From assembly GCA_035509275.1 (NCBI GenBank), contig DATJLU010000219.1, positions 40,621 to 104,620 of the forward strand: a stretch of DNA of 64,000 nucleotides, read 5' to 3'. Origin of the DNA: DAHUYF01 sp035509275 (GTDB lineage Bacteria > Pseudomonadota > Alphaproteobacteria > ATCC43930 > CGMCC-115725). Position numbers and translations under genes: made by a program. Below the pieces are notes generated by a model, which saw only the letters and a program-made list of their open reading frames with translations, had not been told where the DNA came from and did no database searches. Positions 41,181 to 50,434 of this stretch are shown in pieces (position 1 is the first letter of the stretch; each line of letters opens with the position of its first letter).

Positions 41181-41995
41181 CGGCGGTGAACGAGGTGACG
41201 CTGCAACCGCGATCCTTCCTCTCGCCGCAGACGGGAGAAGAGGCGGAGCATTCGCTGGTCGCCCAGTTCCGCCAGTTCTACCGCGAGCTGATGCGCGTCA
41301 AATACGCACTCCATGCCGGGCTCAAGAATCTCACCGGCGCGGAGGCCGATGAGCGCCAGCAAGATCCCGTCGTGCTGGTGCATCAGCATTTGAAGGCGCA
41401 TCTTGAGCGGCTTTATGTCCTCGCGACGCGCTCGGGCGGGGTCTACAGCCCCGAGCTCTATCGCGAGACGCAATACGTCATGGCGGCCCTGGCCGACGAA
41501 GTCCTGCTCTACATGACGGAATGGGCCGGGCGCGCGCAGTGGACGGACAACCTCATCGAGGTGGCGCTGTTTCAGACGCGCCTTGCCGGCGAGCGCGTCT
41601 TCGACCACATGGACGCGCTGATCGCGCGCGGCACCGCCGCCAACCCCGATCTCGCCGCCGTCTATCTCGTGGCGCTGTCGCTCGGCTTCCGCGGCAAGTA
41701 CCGCGCCATCCGCGACCAGACGGCGCTCCGCCAATATCGCCGCACCTTGCGGCAGATCGTCGAGCGCCATGCGCCGTTGCGGCTCGACCGCGATCTGCCG
41801 ATCTTTGCCGACGCCTACGCGCATACGCTCGATGACGCCGCTCCGGCCCGGTTGCCGCATCTGAGGCCCTGGCTGGTCGCCATCGCCGTCGCGCTCGCCG
41901 CCTATGTCGCGGCACAGCACGTGGTCTGGACGCGCGGCACCCGCGACATCGAGAGCGTGCTGAACAGCCCGGTGGTGCAGCAGGAGCGGCGCTGA
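41177..41995 (+). CDS. tssL: Type VI secretion membrane protein TssL (DotU family)
   Basis: A 272-residue protein with a cytoplasmic hook domain typical of IcmH/DotU (LVAQFRQFYRELMRVKYAL, DPVVLVHQHLKAHLERL, YVMAALADEVLLYMTEWAG, VYLVALSLGFRGKYR) followed by one TM helix near the C-terminus (LVAIAVALAAYVAAQHV). It forms the inner-membrane complex with TssM. The start is unclear: TTG at 41177 overlaps tssK's stop, and GTG at 41186 is equally usable. No peptidoglycan-binding extension is present. Confidence 0.9.
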   Translation: MTAVNEVTLQPRSFLSPQTGEEAEHSLVAQFRQFYRELMRVKYALHAGLKNLTGAEADERQQDPVVLVHQHLKAHLERLYVLATRSGGVYSPELYRETQYVMAALADEVLLYMTEWAGRAQWTDNLIEVALFQTRLAGERVFDHMDALIARGTAANPDLAAVYLVALSLGFRGKYRAIRDQTALRQYRRTLRQIVERHAPLRLDRDLPIFADAYAHTLDDAAPARLPHLRPWLVAIAVALAAYVAAQHVVWTRGTRDIESVLNSPVVQQERR

Positions 41996-41999
41996 GGCG

Positions 42000-44900
42000 A
42001 TGCTCGACGTGGTCAATCACATCGTGCCCTACGCCCTCGTCATCGGCATCGTGCTGGCGCTGCTCGGGCTGGCGCTGCTGGTGGTGCTGTTTCTGCTGCT
42101 GCGCCGCGCCGCGTCGAGCAAGGAGGCTCCGGCGCTGCCGCCGGCGCGCGCCGCGCCGCCGCCGGGCAAGCTGGTCGAGGATGCCGCCAACGCGCCGATC
42201 CCGCCGCAGGAGCTGCAGCATTCCTTCGCCGCAGCGATGCGCTACCTGCGCGAGGTGACGCCGGGCTATCGCTGGCGCTATGCGATCCCATGGTATCTCG
42301 TGCTCGGCGAGAAGGGATCGGGCAAAACGGCGATGCTCAGCGCGCTCGAGGCGGGGCGGCCGGCGGGCGCGATCAAGGCCGAGCCACCGCTGCCCGGACG
42401 GGCTCTCACCTGGCACTTCTTCGATGGCGGCGTCGTGCTCGACGTCGCCGGCCAGCTCGTGCTCGACCCCGAGCGCCAGCATGGCGATGATCGCGCCTGG
42501 CGTCAGCTGCTGCGGCAGCTGATCGAGCAGCGCCCGATCCGGCCGATCGACGGCGTCGTCGTCACCTTGCCGTGCGGCGATTTCATCGGCCCGGACCGGC
42601 TCGACGTCGATGCGCTGCTGGCCAAGGCGGATCAGATGCACCGCCATCTGCTCGATCTGCAGCAGCGCCTCGGGCTGCAGCTGCCGGTCTATGTGCTGGT
42701 CACCAAATGCGACTGGATCCCGGGCTTTCAGAGCTTCTGGCGGGAAGCGCCGGCCAATCGCCGCGACGAGATCTTCGGCTGGTCGAACGGGCGGGACATC
42801 GATGCCGAGGTGACGCCGGCGACGCTCCATCAAGCCTTCGGCACGCTGACCGAGACGCTGTTCCGGCTGCACCTCGACCTTGCCGGCAAGGAGCAGGAGC
42901 TCGCCGATCCCGAAGGCGCGTTGCTGTTCCCGACCGAGTTCGAGCGCTTGCGCGAGCCGTTGAAGCTCTATTGCGCCAGCCTTTTCCGCCCGAGCGTCTA
43001 TCACGACCTCTTCTTCTTCCGCGGCCTTTATTTCACCGGCGATGGCGGCCCGCCGCCGCGCAGCGGTGCTCTCGTCGCCGATGCCGCGCGCGATCGGCTG
43101 AGGCCGGCGGCAGAGCCGCTGCGCCGCTGGCCGCTGTTCACGCGCGACCTCTTCGCCAAGAAGATCCTGCGCGAGCGCGGCCTTGCCGCCATGGCACGGT
43201 CAGGCGCGCTGCCGCGCTCGCGGCCGGTGCGGATCGCGGCGGCGAGCCTCGCCGCTTTGATCCTCGTCGGCGTGCTCGGCCTCACCTACGCCGGGCTTCG
43301 GCTCGACCGCGAAGCGCGGACGCTGATGCAGCCGATTACCTTCATCGTGCACAGCGTGAGCCGGGAGGAGGCGAGCGGGGAGACGCAAGGCCCGATGAGC
43401 GCCGGCGATGCGACCGAGCTGCTCGGCATGTTCGCCAAGCTCGACGTCAAGCGCCTGCGCTCGGTGTGGATGCCGTCCTCGTGGTTCAGCGGCATCGATG
43501 ACCGCATCACGCAGCATTTCTCGCTCGGCTTCGACGCGGTGATCCTCGACGCCATGCGCCATGAGTTCGATCGCCGGACGCAAAAGCTGATCGACGACGC
43601 GCTCGCCGGGCGCGGCGCGGTGCTTCCCGGCAAGCCTTATGCGCTGGTCGACAGCCCGGCGGGAAAACAGGTCGTGGCTTACGTCGACGGCTTGCGGCAG
43701 ATCGAGGCGAATGCGGCGATCTACAATCGGCTGAGCACGCCCGAGGGATCGCTTTCCGATATCGAGAGGCTGACCACCTATTTGCTCGGCGTCAAGCTGC
43801 CGCATGATTTCTTCATCGACAGCGATCTCTATTCGGCAGCGCTGACGCACGTCGTCATCCGGCGTTTCGACCCCGCCGCCTTTCGCGACCGCGCCACCCT
43901 GGGTCTGAAGGCGCTGCTGGGGCCCTTCGAGCGGGAGATGGCGTATGACGGTCCCGTCACCGAGCGCTTCACCGAGGTCGCCGCCGCGGTGGATGCGCTC
44001 GACCGCGCGGTCGCAACGCATGGCGATGCCGCGGCGCAGCTGCGCTGGTTGAGCGACGGGCTGGTCACGGTTCAGACCATGCTGGCCGATCCCGACTTTG
44101 CCTGGCTGATGCGCGAGCGCGCCGAAGCCGATCCCGGTTTTGCCCGGCTGCTCGACAACATTCGCGGCTCGGCATTCTTCGGGCCCGACGTGCAGCAGGC
44201 GCTGCAGGACCAGGCCGATGTCAGCTTGCGCCAGCTGCAAAATGATCTCGCCGATGTGAAGCTGCGCCAGACGGTGCCGCTGCTCGACCGCAGCGATGGC
44301 CGTGTCACCTTGCGCCTCTCGGCGCCGGCGGCAAGCCTCGCAGCGGCGTTGCCGAAGATGATGGCGCGGCCCTTCATGGCGGCGCCCGAAGCGCGCAGCA
44401 TCGCATTTCCCGGCAGCGGCGCCGCGACCGGCTGGGACCCCGACCGGCTCGCGCAGGCGATGGCGCTCTATCAGAGCTACGAGCTGTTCCTCGATGCCGA
44501 TCTTCAGGCGGTGCCGCTCGACTTCCGTCGCGCCGTCGATGCCGCGGCGCGCCAACGCCTCGATGCCGGCATGACCGCGGCGATCGCCACGGCGCAGATC
44601 GCGGAAGACCCTGCCGACGGGGCGCAATCGGCGGAGAGCTCGGTCTTTCTTGCGGCGCATGCCTTCGGCCGTGCCGCGCGGCCGCTCGGCGACTTGCTGA
44701 CGGTGCTGTCGCAAATGGGCTTCGATCAGACCTACAGCCGATTGCGCGAAGCGACGGGACGGCAATCCTATGGCCTGCTGCAGGAGGTCGACAACCTCTT
44801 GGAGCGCGAGCAGCTCTACGCCGTGCGCAGCGACATCCACCCCTGGAGCCCGTCGCTGCCGGCGACGCTTGCCGCGTTCGGGCTCAGGGACGATGTCGAG

Positions 44901-46079
44901 GTGGCGCAGTATCTCGACACCGAGCGCAATTGGGTAGCGCGCCTCGCCGGCGACGGTGCGCAGCCGCTGCTCGACTTTCTCACCCGCAGCGATTTCGCCT
45001 TCAATTGGCGGCCGGTGCCGCTGGTGGCGAAGTGGCAGCGCATCCTGCTGGAGTTGCAGAAATACCGCGACAACAACCCGCGCAACTCGATCTCGGCGCT
45101 GGAGAATTTCATTCGCTTCGACCTCGCCCAGGTGACGCGCGACAATTGCGTCGACCAGCTCTCGGGCGACCGCTTCGCCGCCACCGGCGATTACTTTCTC
45201 GAGCGGCGCGACGCGCTGCGCCAGAGCCTCCTGGGACAATGCAGCCAGATCGCCAGCAGCGCCGGCGCCGCCGGCTATGCCGAGATCGCCGACCGCTTCA
45301 ACCGCACGCTCGCCGGCCGATTCCCGTTCGCGACGGAGGATCCCGCCAGCGACGCGGCGGAAGCGCCGCTCGGCGATGTCGTCGACTATCTCCGCTATTT
45401 CAACGCCACTGAGCCGGCGGTGCGTCACGATCTGGCCAAGGGCAGCACCTTGGGGCAGCAGGAGGCGCTCGCCTTCCTCGACGAGATGGAGAAGGTGAGC
45501 ACCTTCCTCGCGCCGTTCCTCGACCAGAGCAGCCCCGATCCGCCGGGCTTCGATGTCGATGTCGATTTTCGCGTCAACCGCCGCTACGAGCAGGGTGCCG
45601 ATCAGATCATCGATTGGCAGCTCGCGATCGGCGATCAGGTGTTCCGGCGCGGCCAGCCGGGCAAGCCCGTGCGCTGGCATCTCGGCGATCCCGTGACGGT
45701 GAGTCTGCGCTGGGCCAAGGACGGGCCGATCTCGCCGGTGTTGCAGGGTGTCGCCGACGCCGAGGAGCTGAAGACTCGCGTCGTGAGCTGGAGCTACGAC
45801 GATCGCTGGGCGCTGCTGCGGCTGCTCATCGATCACCGCACGCCGGCCGAGGAGCTCGACCGCAACGCGGCGCTGTCGCCGGAGGTGCTGAGATTCGGCG
45901 CGCAAACCGTAGAGGTGATCGGGCCGGCGACGCGGTCGCCGGGACCGGTGGGACGGGCGCGGGCGTTCATCCGCGTCCGCCTCGCCGCCGTGCCGGCCGG
46001 CGGCAAAGCGCCGGTGGCGATGGCGCTGCCCGATTTCCCGACGCGCGCGCCCTTGCTGCTGGGCGAGGCGGCGCGATGA
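42000..46079 (+). CDS. tssM: Type VI secretion membrane protein TssM (IcmF)
   Basis: A 1359-residue inner-membrane scaffold of the T6SS. An N-terminal TM helix pair region (VIGIVLALLGLALLVVLFLLL), a Walker A GEKGSGKTA at residues 103-111 in the cytoplasmic G-like domain, a second TM (AAASLAALILVGVLGLTYAGL near residue 410), and a long periplasmic part ending in the conserved LLIDH...PVAMALPDFP region. It is larger than the typical 1100-1200 residues. It binds TssL and TssJ. The stop overlaps the tssA start (ATGA). Confidence 0.93.
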   Translation: MLDVVNHIVPYALVIGIVLALLGLALLVVLFLLLRRAASSKEAPALPPARAAPPPGKLVEDAANAPIPPQELQHSFAAAMRYLREVTPGYRWRYAIPWYLVLGEKGSGKTAMLSALEAGRPAGAIKAEPPLPGRALTWHFFDGGVVLDVAGQLVLDPERQHGDDRAWRQLLRQLIEQRPIRPIDGVVVTLPCGDFIGPDRLDVDALLAKADQMHRHLLDLQQRLGLQLPVYVLVTKCDWIPGFQSFWREAPANRRDEIFGWSNGRDIDAEVTPATLHQAFGTLTETLFRLHLDLAGKEQELADPEGALLFPTEFERLREPLKLYCASLFRPSVYHDLFFFRGLYFTGDGGPPPRSGALVADAARDRLRPAAEPLRRWPLFTRDLFAKKILRERGLAAMARSGALPRSRPVRIAAASLAALILVGVLGLTYAGLRLDREARTLMQPITFIVHSVSREEASGETQGPMSAGDATELLGMFAKLDVKRLRSVWMPSSWFSGIDDRITQHFSLGFDAVILDAMRHEFDRRTQKLIDDALAGRGAVLPGKPYALVDSPAGKQVVAYVDGLRQIEANAAIYNRLSTPEGSLSDIERLTTYLLGVKLPHDFFIDSDLYSAALTHVVIRRFDPAAFRDRATLGLKALLGPFEREMAYDGPVTERFTEVAAAVDALDRAVATHGDAAAQLRWLSDGLVTVQTMLADPDFAWLMRERAEADPGFARLLDNIRGSAFFGPDVQQALQDQADVSLRQLQNDLADVKLRQTVPLLDRSDGRVTLRLSAPAASLAAALPKMMARPFMAAPEARSIAFPGSGAATGWDPDRLAQAMALYQSYELFLDADLQAVPLDFRRAVDAAARQRLDAGMTAAIATAQIAEDPADGAQSAESSVFLAAHAFGRAARPLGDLLTVLSQMGFDQTYSRLREATGRQSYGLLQEVDNLLEREQLYAVRSDIHPWSPSLPATLAAFGLRDDVEVAQYLDTERNWVARLAGDGAQPLLDFLTRSDFAFNWRPVPLVAKWQRILLELQKYRDNNPRNSISALENFIRFDLAQVTRDNCVDQLSGDRFAATGDYFLERRDALRQSLLGQCSQIASSAGAAGYAEIADRFNRTLAGRFPFATEDPASDAAEAPLGDVVDYLRYFNATEPAVRHDLAKGSTLGQQEALAFLDEMEKVSTFLAPFLDQSSPDPPGFDVDVDFRVNRRYEQGADQIIDWQLAIGDQVFRRGQPGKPVRWHLGDPVTVSLRWAKDGPISPVLQGVADAEELKTRVVSWSYDDRWALLRLLIDHRTPAEELDRNAALSPEVLRFGAQTVEVIGPATRSPGPVGRARAFIRVRLAAVPAGGKAPVAMALPDFPTRAPLLLGEAAR

Positions 46080-47194
46080 CCGCCGAGGCGCTGCACCGCA
46101 CCGAGCCGGCCATGCCGTCGGAGGACGCGGCGCTGCTCGACGGCATCGACATCGATGCGATCCTGGCGCCGCTCTCGGGCGAGCAGCCGGCCGGCGCGTC
46201 GCTGCGCTTTGCCGGCGATTACGACTGGATTCGCGAGGCGCGGCGCGAGGAGGATGCGAGCCTGCCGCAAGGCGTCTGGCAGAGCGAGCTGAAGCGCGCC
46301 AATTGGGACGAAGCGGTGCGCCTATGCGCCGAGGCGCTGGCGCAGCGCTCGAAGGACGTTCAGATCGCCTGCTGGCTGCTCGAAGCGCTGATCCATCGCG
46401 ATGGATTCGCCGGCATTCCCGTCGGCCTCGGCGTCATCATCGGCCTCTGCAATGCCTTCTGGCCGAGTCTCCATCCCGAGATCGAAGGCGGGGATCTCGC
46501 CTATCGCATCGCGCCGTTCGAATGGGCCAATGCGCATCTCCCGCCGGTGATCTATCGGCTGGCGCTTACCCAGCCTGGGATCGTCACGCCCGACGTCTAC
46601 GCCTGGGAGCACTACGCCAACGCGCTGCGCCTCGAGCAGATCCAGAAGGCGCATCCCAGCGCCAAGCCGCCGGCCGGCATCCGGCTGGCCGAGGTCGAGG
46701 CCGCGATGGCGGCGACGCCGTCAGCCTTCTACCGTGGCGTCCTGCGCCGACTCGACGCGGCACTGGCCCTGCTGGGCGATCTCGATCATGTGCTCGGCGA
46801 GCATTGCGGCAAAGAGGCGCCGAGTCTCGCCGGCTTGCGCGGCGCGCTCGTCAGTATCCGGGGCCTGCTGCAGACCGTGCTGCGCAACAGAGGAGAAGTG
46901 CCGGCCATGGCGGAACAGAGCAAACCGGCGCCGGCCTTGGCGGTGGCGGAGGAAGAGCCGCCGCCACCGGTCGCCGATGACGGCATCATCCGCGATCGCG
47001 AGCAGGCCTATCACTTGATCCTTGAGGTCGCCGAATTCCTCGCGCGCACCGAGCCGCACAGTCCGACTCCGTATCTGCTGCGACGCGCCTATTCCTGGGG
47101 GATGATGCCGCTGCACGAGCTGCTGAGCGAGATGACTCGCGGGCGAAACGACCTTGCCGCGCTGTTCGAGCTGCTCGGCATGCAGCACCGTTAG
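46076..47194 (+). CDS. tssA: Type VI secretion protein TssA (ImpA domain)
   Basis: A 372-residue protein with an N-terminal ImpA domain (ILAPLSGEQPAGASLRFAGDYDWIREARREED, WQSELKRANWDEAVRLCAEAL, WLLEALIHRDGFAGI) and a conserved C-terminal end HSPTPYLLRRAYSWGMMPLHELLSEM. TssA directs sheath polymerisation and baseplate docking. The ATG at 46076 overlaps tssM. A second, separate ImpA-domain gene exists at 59228-60487 on the other strand. The 156 bases after this gene are AT-richer and may hold an internal promoter for tssB. Confidence 0.9.
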   Translation: MTAEALHRTEPAMPSEDAALLDGIDIDAILAPLSGEQPAGASLRFAGDYDWIREARREEDASLPQGVWQSELKRANWDEAVRLCAEALAQRSKDVQIACWLLEALIHRDGFAGIPVGLGVIIGLCNAFWPSLHPEIEGGDLAYRIAPFEWANAHLPPVIYRLALTQPGIVTPDVYAWEHYANALRLEQIQKAHPSAKPPAGIRLAEVEAAMAATPSAFYRGVLRRLDAALALLGDLDHVLGEHCGKEAPSLAGLRGALVSIRGLLQTVLRNRGEVPAMAEQSKPAPALAVAEEEPPPPVADDGIIRDREQAYHLILEVAEFLARTEPHSPTPYLLRRAYSWGMMPLHELLSEMTRGRNDLAALFELLGMQHR

Positions 47195-47350
47195 GTTTAC
47201 TGCGGCGTTACGGGATGACGATATTGAGACGATGAATGAAAACGCTGCGACAACATAATCATCGAGTTCGCCACAATCCGCTTGATTGAGTAGAGCGAAT
47301 CATTTTAACTCGCTAGGCGCTGGAGACAGGTACGAGAGGGCACTTCGCAC

Positions 47351-47857
47351 ATGGCCGAAAGCACGCAACACAAGCTCGACCGCGTCCGTCCGCCGCGGGT
47401 GCAGATCACGTATGACGTCGAGATCGGCACCGCGATCGAGAAGAAGGAGCTTCCTTTCATCGTCGGCATCCTCGCCGACCTCTCGGGCAAGCCGGCCGAG
47501 GCGCTGCCGCCGGTCAAGGACCGCAAATTCGTCGAGATCGACCGCGACAATTTCAACGACGTGCTGGCTGCGATCGAGCCGCGACTCGCATTCCGCGTGC
47601 CCAACAAGCTGGTCAAGGACAGCAAGGATCAGCTCAATATCGAACTCACCTTCAAGAACATGGACGATTTCGGCCCGGTCGAGATCATCAACCAGATCCC
47701 GGCCCTGAAGAAGCTGTTCGACGGGCGCCAGCGGTTGCGCGATCTGCTGACCAAGCTCGACGGCAACGACAATCTCGACGCCCTCCTCAAGGACGTCATC
47801 AGCAGCACCGAAAGCCAGGCCGCGCTCAAGAAGGATCTGGGCGAGGGCGGCAAATAG
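47351..47857 (+). CDS. tssB: Type VI secretion sheath small subunit TssB
   Basis: A 168-residue protein starting MAESTQHKLDRVRPPRVQITYDVEIGTAIEKKELPFIVGILADLSG, the VipA signature, with DRKFVEIDRDNFNDVLAAI and the C-terminal sheath-locking helix region. It forms the contractile sheath with TssC. The ribosome binding site is weak (GAGACAGGTACGAGAGGGC). It is 156 bases downstream of tssA, so it may be expressed from its own promoter. Confidence 0.96.
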   Translation: MAESTQHKLDRVRPPRVQITYDVEIGTAIEKKELPFIVGILADLSGKPAEALPPVKDRKFVEIDRDNFNDVLAAIEPRLAFRVPNKLVKDSKDQLNIELTFKNMDDFGPVEIINQIPALKKLFDGRQRLRDLLTKLDGNDNLDALLKDVISSTESQAALKKDLGEGGK

Positions 47858-47899
47858 ACCCCCACCTCGTAAACCGGCTCAGCGAGGAGAGACAAGCAC

Positions 47900-49378
47900 A
47901 TGGCTGAGGAAACCCAGGCGCAGGGCGGCAACGGCGCGGCCCCGGCGACCCTGCTCGACAAGATCATCGTCGAAGGCAAGCTTGCGCGTGACGAATCGCA
48001 GCGCGAATACGCCCGCGATCTCGTCGGCGAATTCGTTCACGACGTGCTCGCCGAGGGCGGCACCGTCAAGGCCGATGTCGCCGAAGCAATCAACGACCGC
48101 ATCGCCGAGATCGACGATCTCCTGAGCGCGCAGCTCAACGAGATCCTGCACCATCCCGATCTGCAGCGGATGGAAGCCTCGTGGCGGGGCCTCAACTACC
48201 TCGTCATGAACACCGAGACCGGCACGGGGCTCAAGCTTCGCCTGCTCAACATCACCAAGGCGGAGGTGTTCAAGGACCTCGATAAGGCCGTCGAGTTCGA
48301 TCAGAGCGCGCTGTTCAAGAAAGTGTACGAGGAGGAATACGGCACCTTCGGCGGTCATCCCTATAGCATGCTGGTGGCCGATTACGAGTTCGGCCGGCAT
48401 CCGCAGGACACCCAGCTGCTGCAAAAGATCGCCAGCGTGGCGTCAGCGGCGCATGCGCCCTTCATCGCCGCCGCGAGCGCACGCCTCTTCGACATGGACA
48501 GCTTCACCGAGCTCGGCATACCCCGTGATCTCGCGAAGATATTCGAGAGCCTCGAGCTCGTCGCTTGGCGCTCGTTCCGGGAGAGCGAGGATTCGCGCTA
48601 TGTGACGCTGGCGCTGCCGCACATCCTGCTGCGCCTTCCCTACGGCCCCAACACGGTGCCGGTCGAAGGCATGAACTTCGTCGAGGACACCGACGGCCGC
48701 GACCACGCCAAATATCTCTGGGGCAACGCCGCCTGGGCGCTCACCACGCGCATCACCGACGCCTTCGCCAAGCATGGCTGGACCGCGGCGATCCGCGGCG
48801 TCGAGGGCGGCGGCAAGGTCGAAGGCCTGCCGGCACACACCTTCCTGACCGATGAAGGCGATGTCGCGCTGAAATGCCCGACCGAGATCGCCATCACCGA
48901 CCGCCGCGAGAAGGAGCTCAGCGATCTCGGCTTCATCACGCTGGTGCATTGCAAGGGCACGGACTATGCCGCTTTCTTCGGCGCCCAGACCACCAACAAG
49001 CCGAAGATCTACAATCTCGCCACGGCGAACGCCAACGCCGCGCTCTCGGCACGGCTGCCTTACATGCTCAACGCGTCGCGCTTCGCGCATTACATCAAAG
49101 TGATCATGCGCGACAAGATCGGCTCGTTCATGACCAAGGAGAACGTGCAGACCTATCTCAACACCTGGATCATCGATTACGTCCTCGGCAAGGACGATGC
49201 CGGCCAGGATCTGAAGGCGAAATACCCGCTGCGCGAAGCGCGCGTCGACGTCTTCGATGTGCCGGGCAAGCCCGGCGTCTATCGCGCCACCGTGTTCCTG
49301 CGGCCGCATTTCCAGCTCGAGGAGCTGACGGCGTCGATCCGCCTGGTGGCGGAGCTGCCGCCGCCAGCCGCGGCCTGA
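47900..49378 (+). CDS. tssC: Type VI secretion sheath large subunit TssC
   Basis: A 492-residue VipB-family protein. ILHHPDLQRMEASWRGLNYLV, NITKAEVFKDLDKA, YGTFGGHPYSMLVADYEFGRHPQD, the FIAAASARLFDM block and the C-terminal VFLRPHFQLEELTASIRLVAELP are all conserved. It assembles with TssB and is disassembled by ClpV. GAGGAGAGA ribosome binding site. The tssB-tssC-hcp order is classical. Confidence 0.97.
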   Translation: MAEETQAQGGNGAAPATLLDKIIVEGKLARDESQREYARDLVGEFVHDVLAEGGTVKADVAEAINDRIAEIDDLLSAQLNEILHHPDLQRMEASWRGLNYLVMNTETGTGLKLRLLNITKAEVFKDLDKAVEFDQSALFKKVYEEEYGTFGGHPYSMLVADYEFGRHPQDTQLLQKIASVASAAHAPFIAAASARLFDMDSFTELGIPRDLAKIFESLELVAWRSFRESEDSRYVTLALPHILLRLPYGPNTVPVEGMNFVEDTDGRDHAKYLWGNAAWALTTRITDAFAKHGWTAAIRGVEGGGKVEGLPAHTFLTDEGDVALKCPTEIAITDRREKELSDLGFITLVHCKGTDYAAFFGAQTTNKPKIYNLATANANAALSARLPYMLNASRFAHYIKVIMRDKIGSFMTKENVQTYLNTWIIDYVLGKDDAGQDLKAKYPLREARVDVFDVPGKPGVYRATVFLRPHFQLEELTASIRLVAELPPPAAA

Positions 49379-49413
49379 GCCCAGGATAGGCAGGGAGATA
49401 AAGGAGACTCTTC

Positions 49414-49914
49414 ATGTCTGGCAATATGTTCCTGAAGCTCGAGACTCCCGACATTACCGGCGAGTCCTCGGACAGCGATCACACCGGCGAGATCCAGATC
49501 CTGTCCTGGAGCCATTCCTTCAATCAGCCGACCTCTCCGACACGCAGCTCGGCCGGTGGCGGCACGGTCGAGCAGGCGAACCATTCCGATTTCAGCTTCA
49601 CCAAATATATCGACAGCGCCACCGACGATCTGCTCAAGCAGTGTTGGAGCGGCAAGATGATCGGCAAGGGCACGTTCACCGCGTTTCGCGCCGATGGCGA
49701 CAACAAGGCGGTGAAGTACCTCGAGATCGTCATGTCGAACATCGTCATCTCGAATGTCAGCTTTGGCGGCGGCACGGGCGACATCCCGACCGAGACGGTG
49801 GCGCTCAGCTACGGTGCCGTCGAATACAAATACATCCCGCAGAAGAAAGACGACGGCACGGCTGACGGTGCCCAGCCGGTGAAGCACGATCTGATCAAGC
49901 AAGAGGTGTCGTAG
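49414..49914 (+). CDS. hcp: Type VI secretion tube protein Hcp
   Basis: A 166-residue Hcp (TssD): MFLKLETPDITGESSDSDHTGEIQILSWSHSFNQP, GTVEQANHSDFSFTKYIDSATDDLLKQC, and VALSYGAVEYKY. The hexameric rings stack into the inner tube expelled by sheath contraction. The C-terminal tail (KKDDGTADGAQPVKHDLI) is somewhat extended. An AAGGAGA ribosome binding site supports high expression. tssE follows 49 bases later. Confidence 0.97.
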   Translation: MSGNMFLKLETPDITGESSDSDHTGEIQILSWSHSFNQPTSPTRSSAGGGTVEQANHSDFSFTKYIDSATDDLLKQCWSGKMIGKGTFTAFRADGDNKAVKYLEIVMSNIVISNVSFGGGTGDIPTETVALSYGAVEYKYIPQKKDDGTADGAQPVKHDLIKQEVS

Positions 49915-49963
49915 CAGACGCCGCGTCGTCGCGGGCGGCCGACACCGGGGCGCTGGGGACGCC

Positions 49964-50434
49964 ATGAGCGAGCCGCGCTACGTCCCCGGCGCCGCGGCGC
50001 CGCTGTTCGAGCGGCTTACCGATCTCGATCCGGAGGTCGACACGGAGGCGCAACCGCTGCGCATGCTGTCGCCCGCCGCGTTGCGCCAGTCGGTCGCACG
50101 CGAGCTCGACCGGCTGCTCAATACCAGAGCGCCGGTTGCGGCCGACATCCTCGCCGCTCGTGCGCGCAGCACCATCGATTACGGCATACCGGATTTGTCG
50201 CTGTTCGGTCGGCGCGATTTCGACAGCGAGACGCAGCTCGCCGAAGTGCTCCGCCAGGCGATCGAGACCTATGAGCCGCGCCTGTCGCAGCCGCAGGTGC
50301 GTATCGAGCGCAGCACGCGGCAGAACGGCGCGCTCATCATCCATGTCGACGGCGAGCTGCATCTGGGCTCGTTGATCGAGCCGATCTCCTTTGCCGTCTC
50401 GGTGCAAGGCACCGGCGAGAGCCATGGCGAGTGA
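49964..50434 (+). CDS. tssE: Type VI secretion baseplate protein TssE
   Basis: A 156-residue gp25-like baseplate wedge: LFERLTDLDPEVDTE at the start, SIARELDRLLNTR as SVARELDRLLNTR, IDYGIPDLSLFGRRDFDSETQLAEVLRQAIETYEPRLSQPQVRI, and DGELHLGSLIEPISF. The stop overlaps the tssF start by 11 bases. It connects TssK/F/G with the sheath. Confidence 0.93.
   Translation: MSEPRYVPGAAAPLFERLTDLDPEVDTEAQPLRMLSPAALRQSVARELDRLLNTRAPVAADILAARARSTIDYGIPDLSLFGRRDFDSETQLAEVLRQAIETYEPRLSQPQVRIERSTRQNGALIIHVDGELHLGSLIEPISFAVSVQGTGESHGE

Noticed and set aside
43200..45905. 901-codon minus-strand open frame inside tssM
   Set aside because: It is antisense to a strongly supported TssM and consists of low-complexity Arg/Ala/Gly/Glu sequence, as expected from GC-rich antisense frames.
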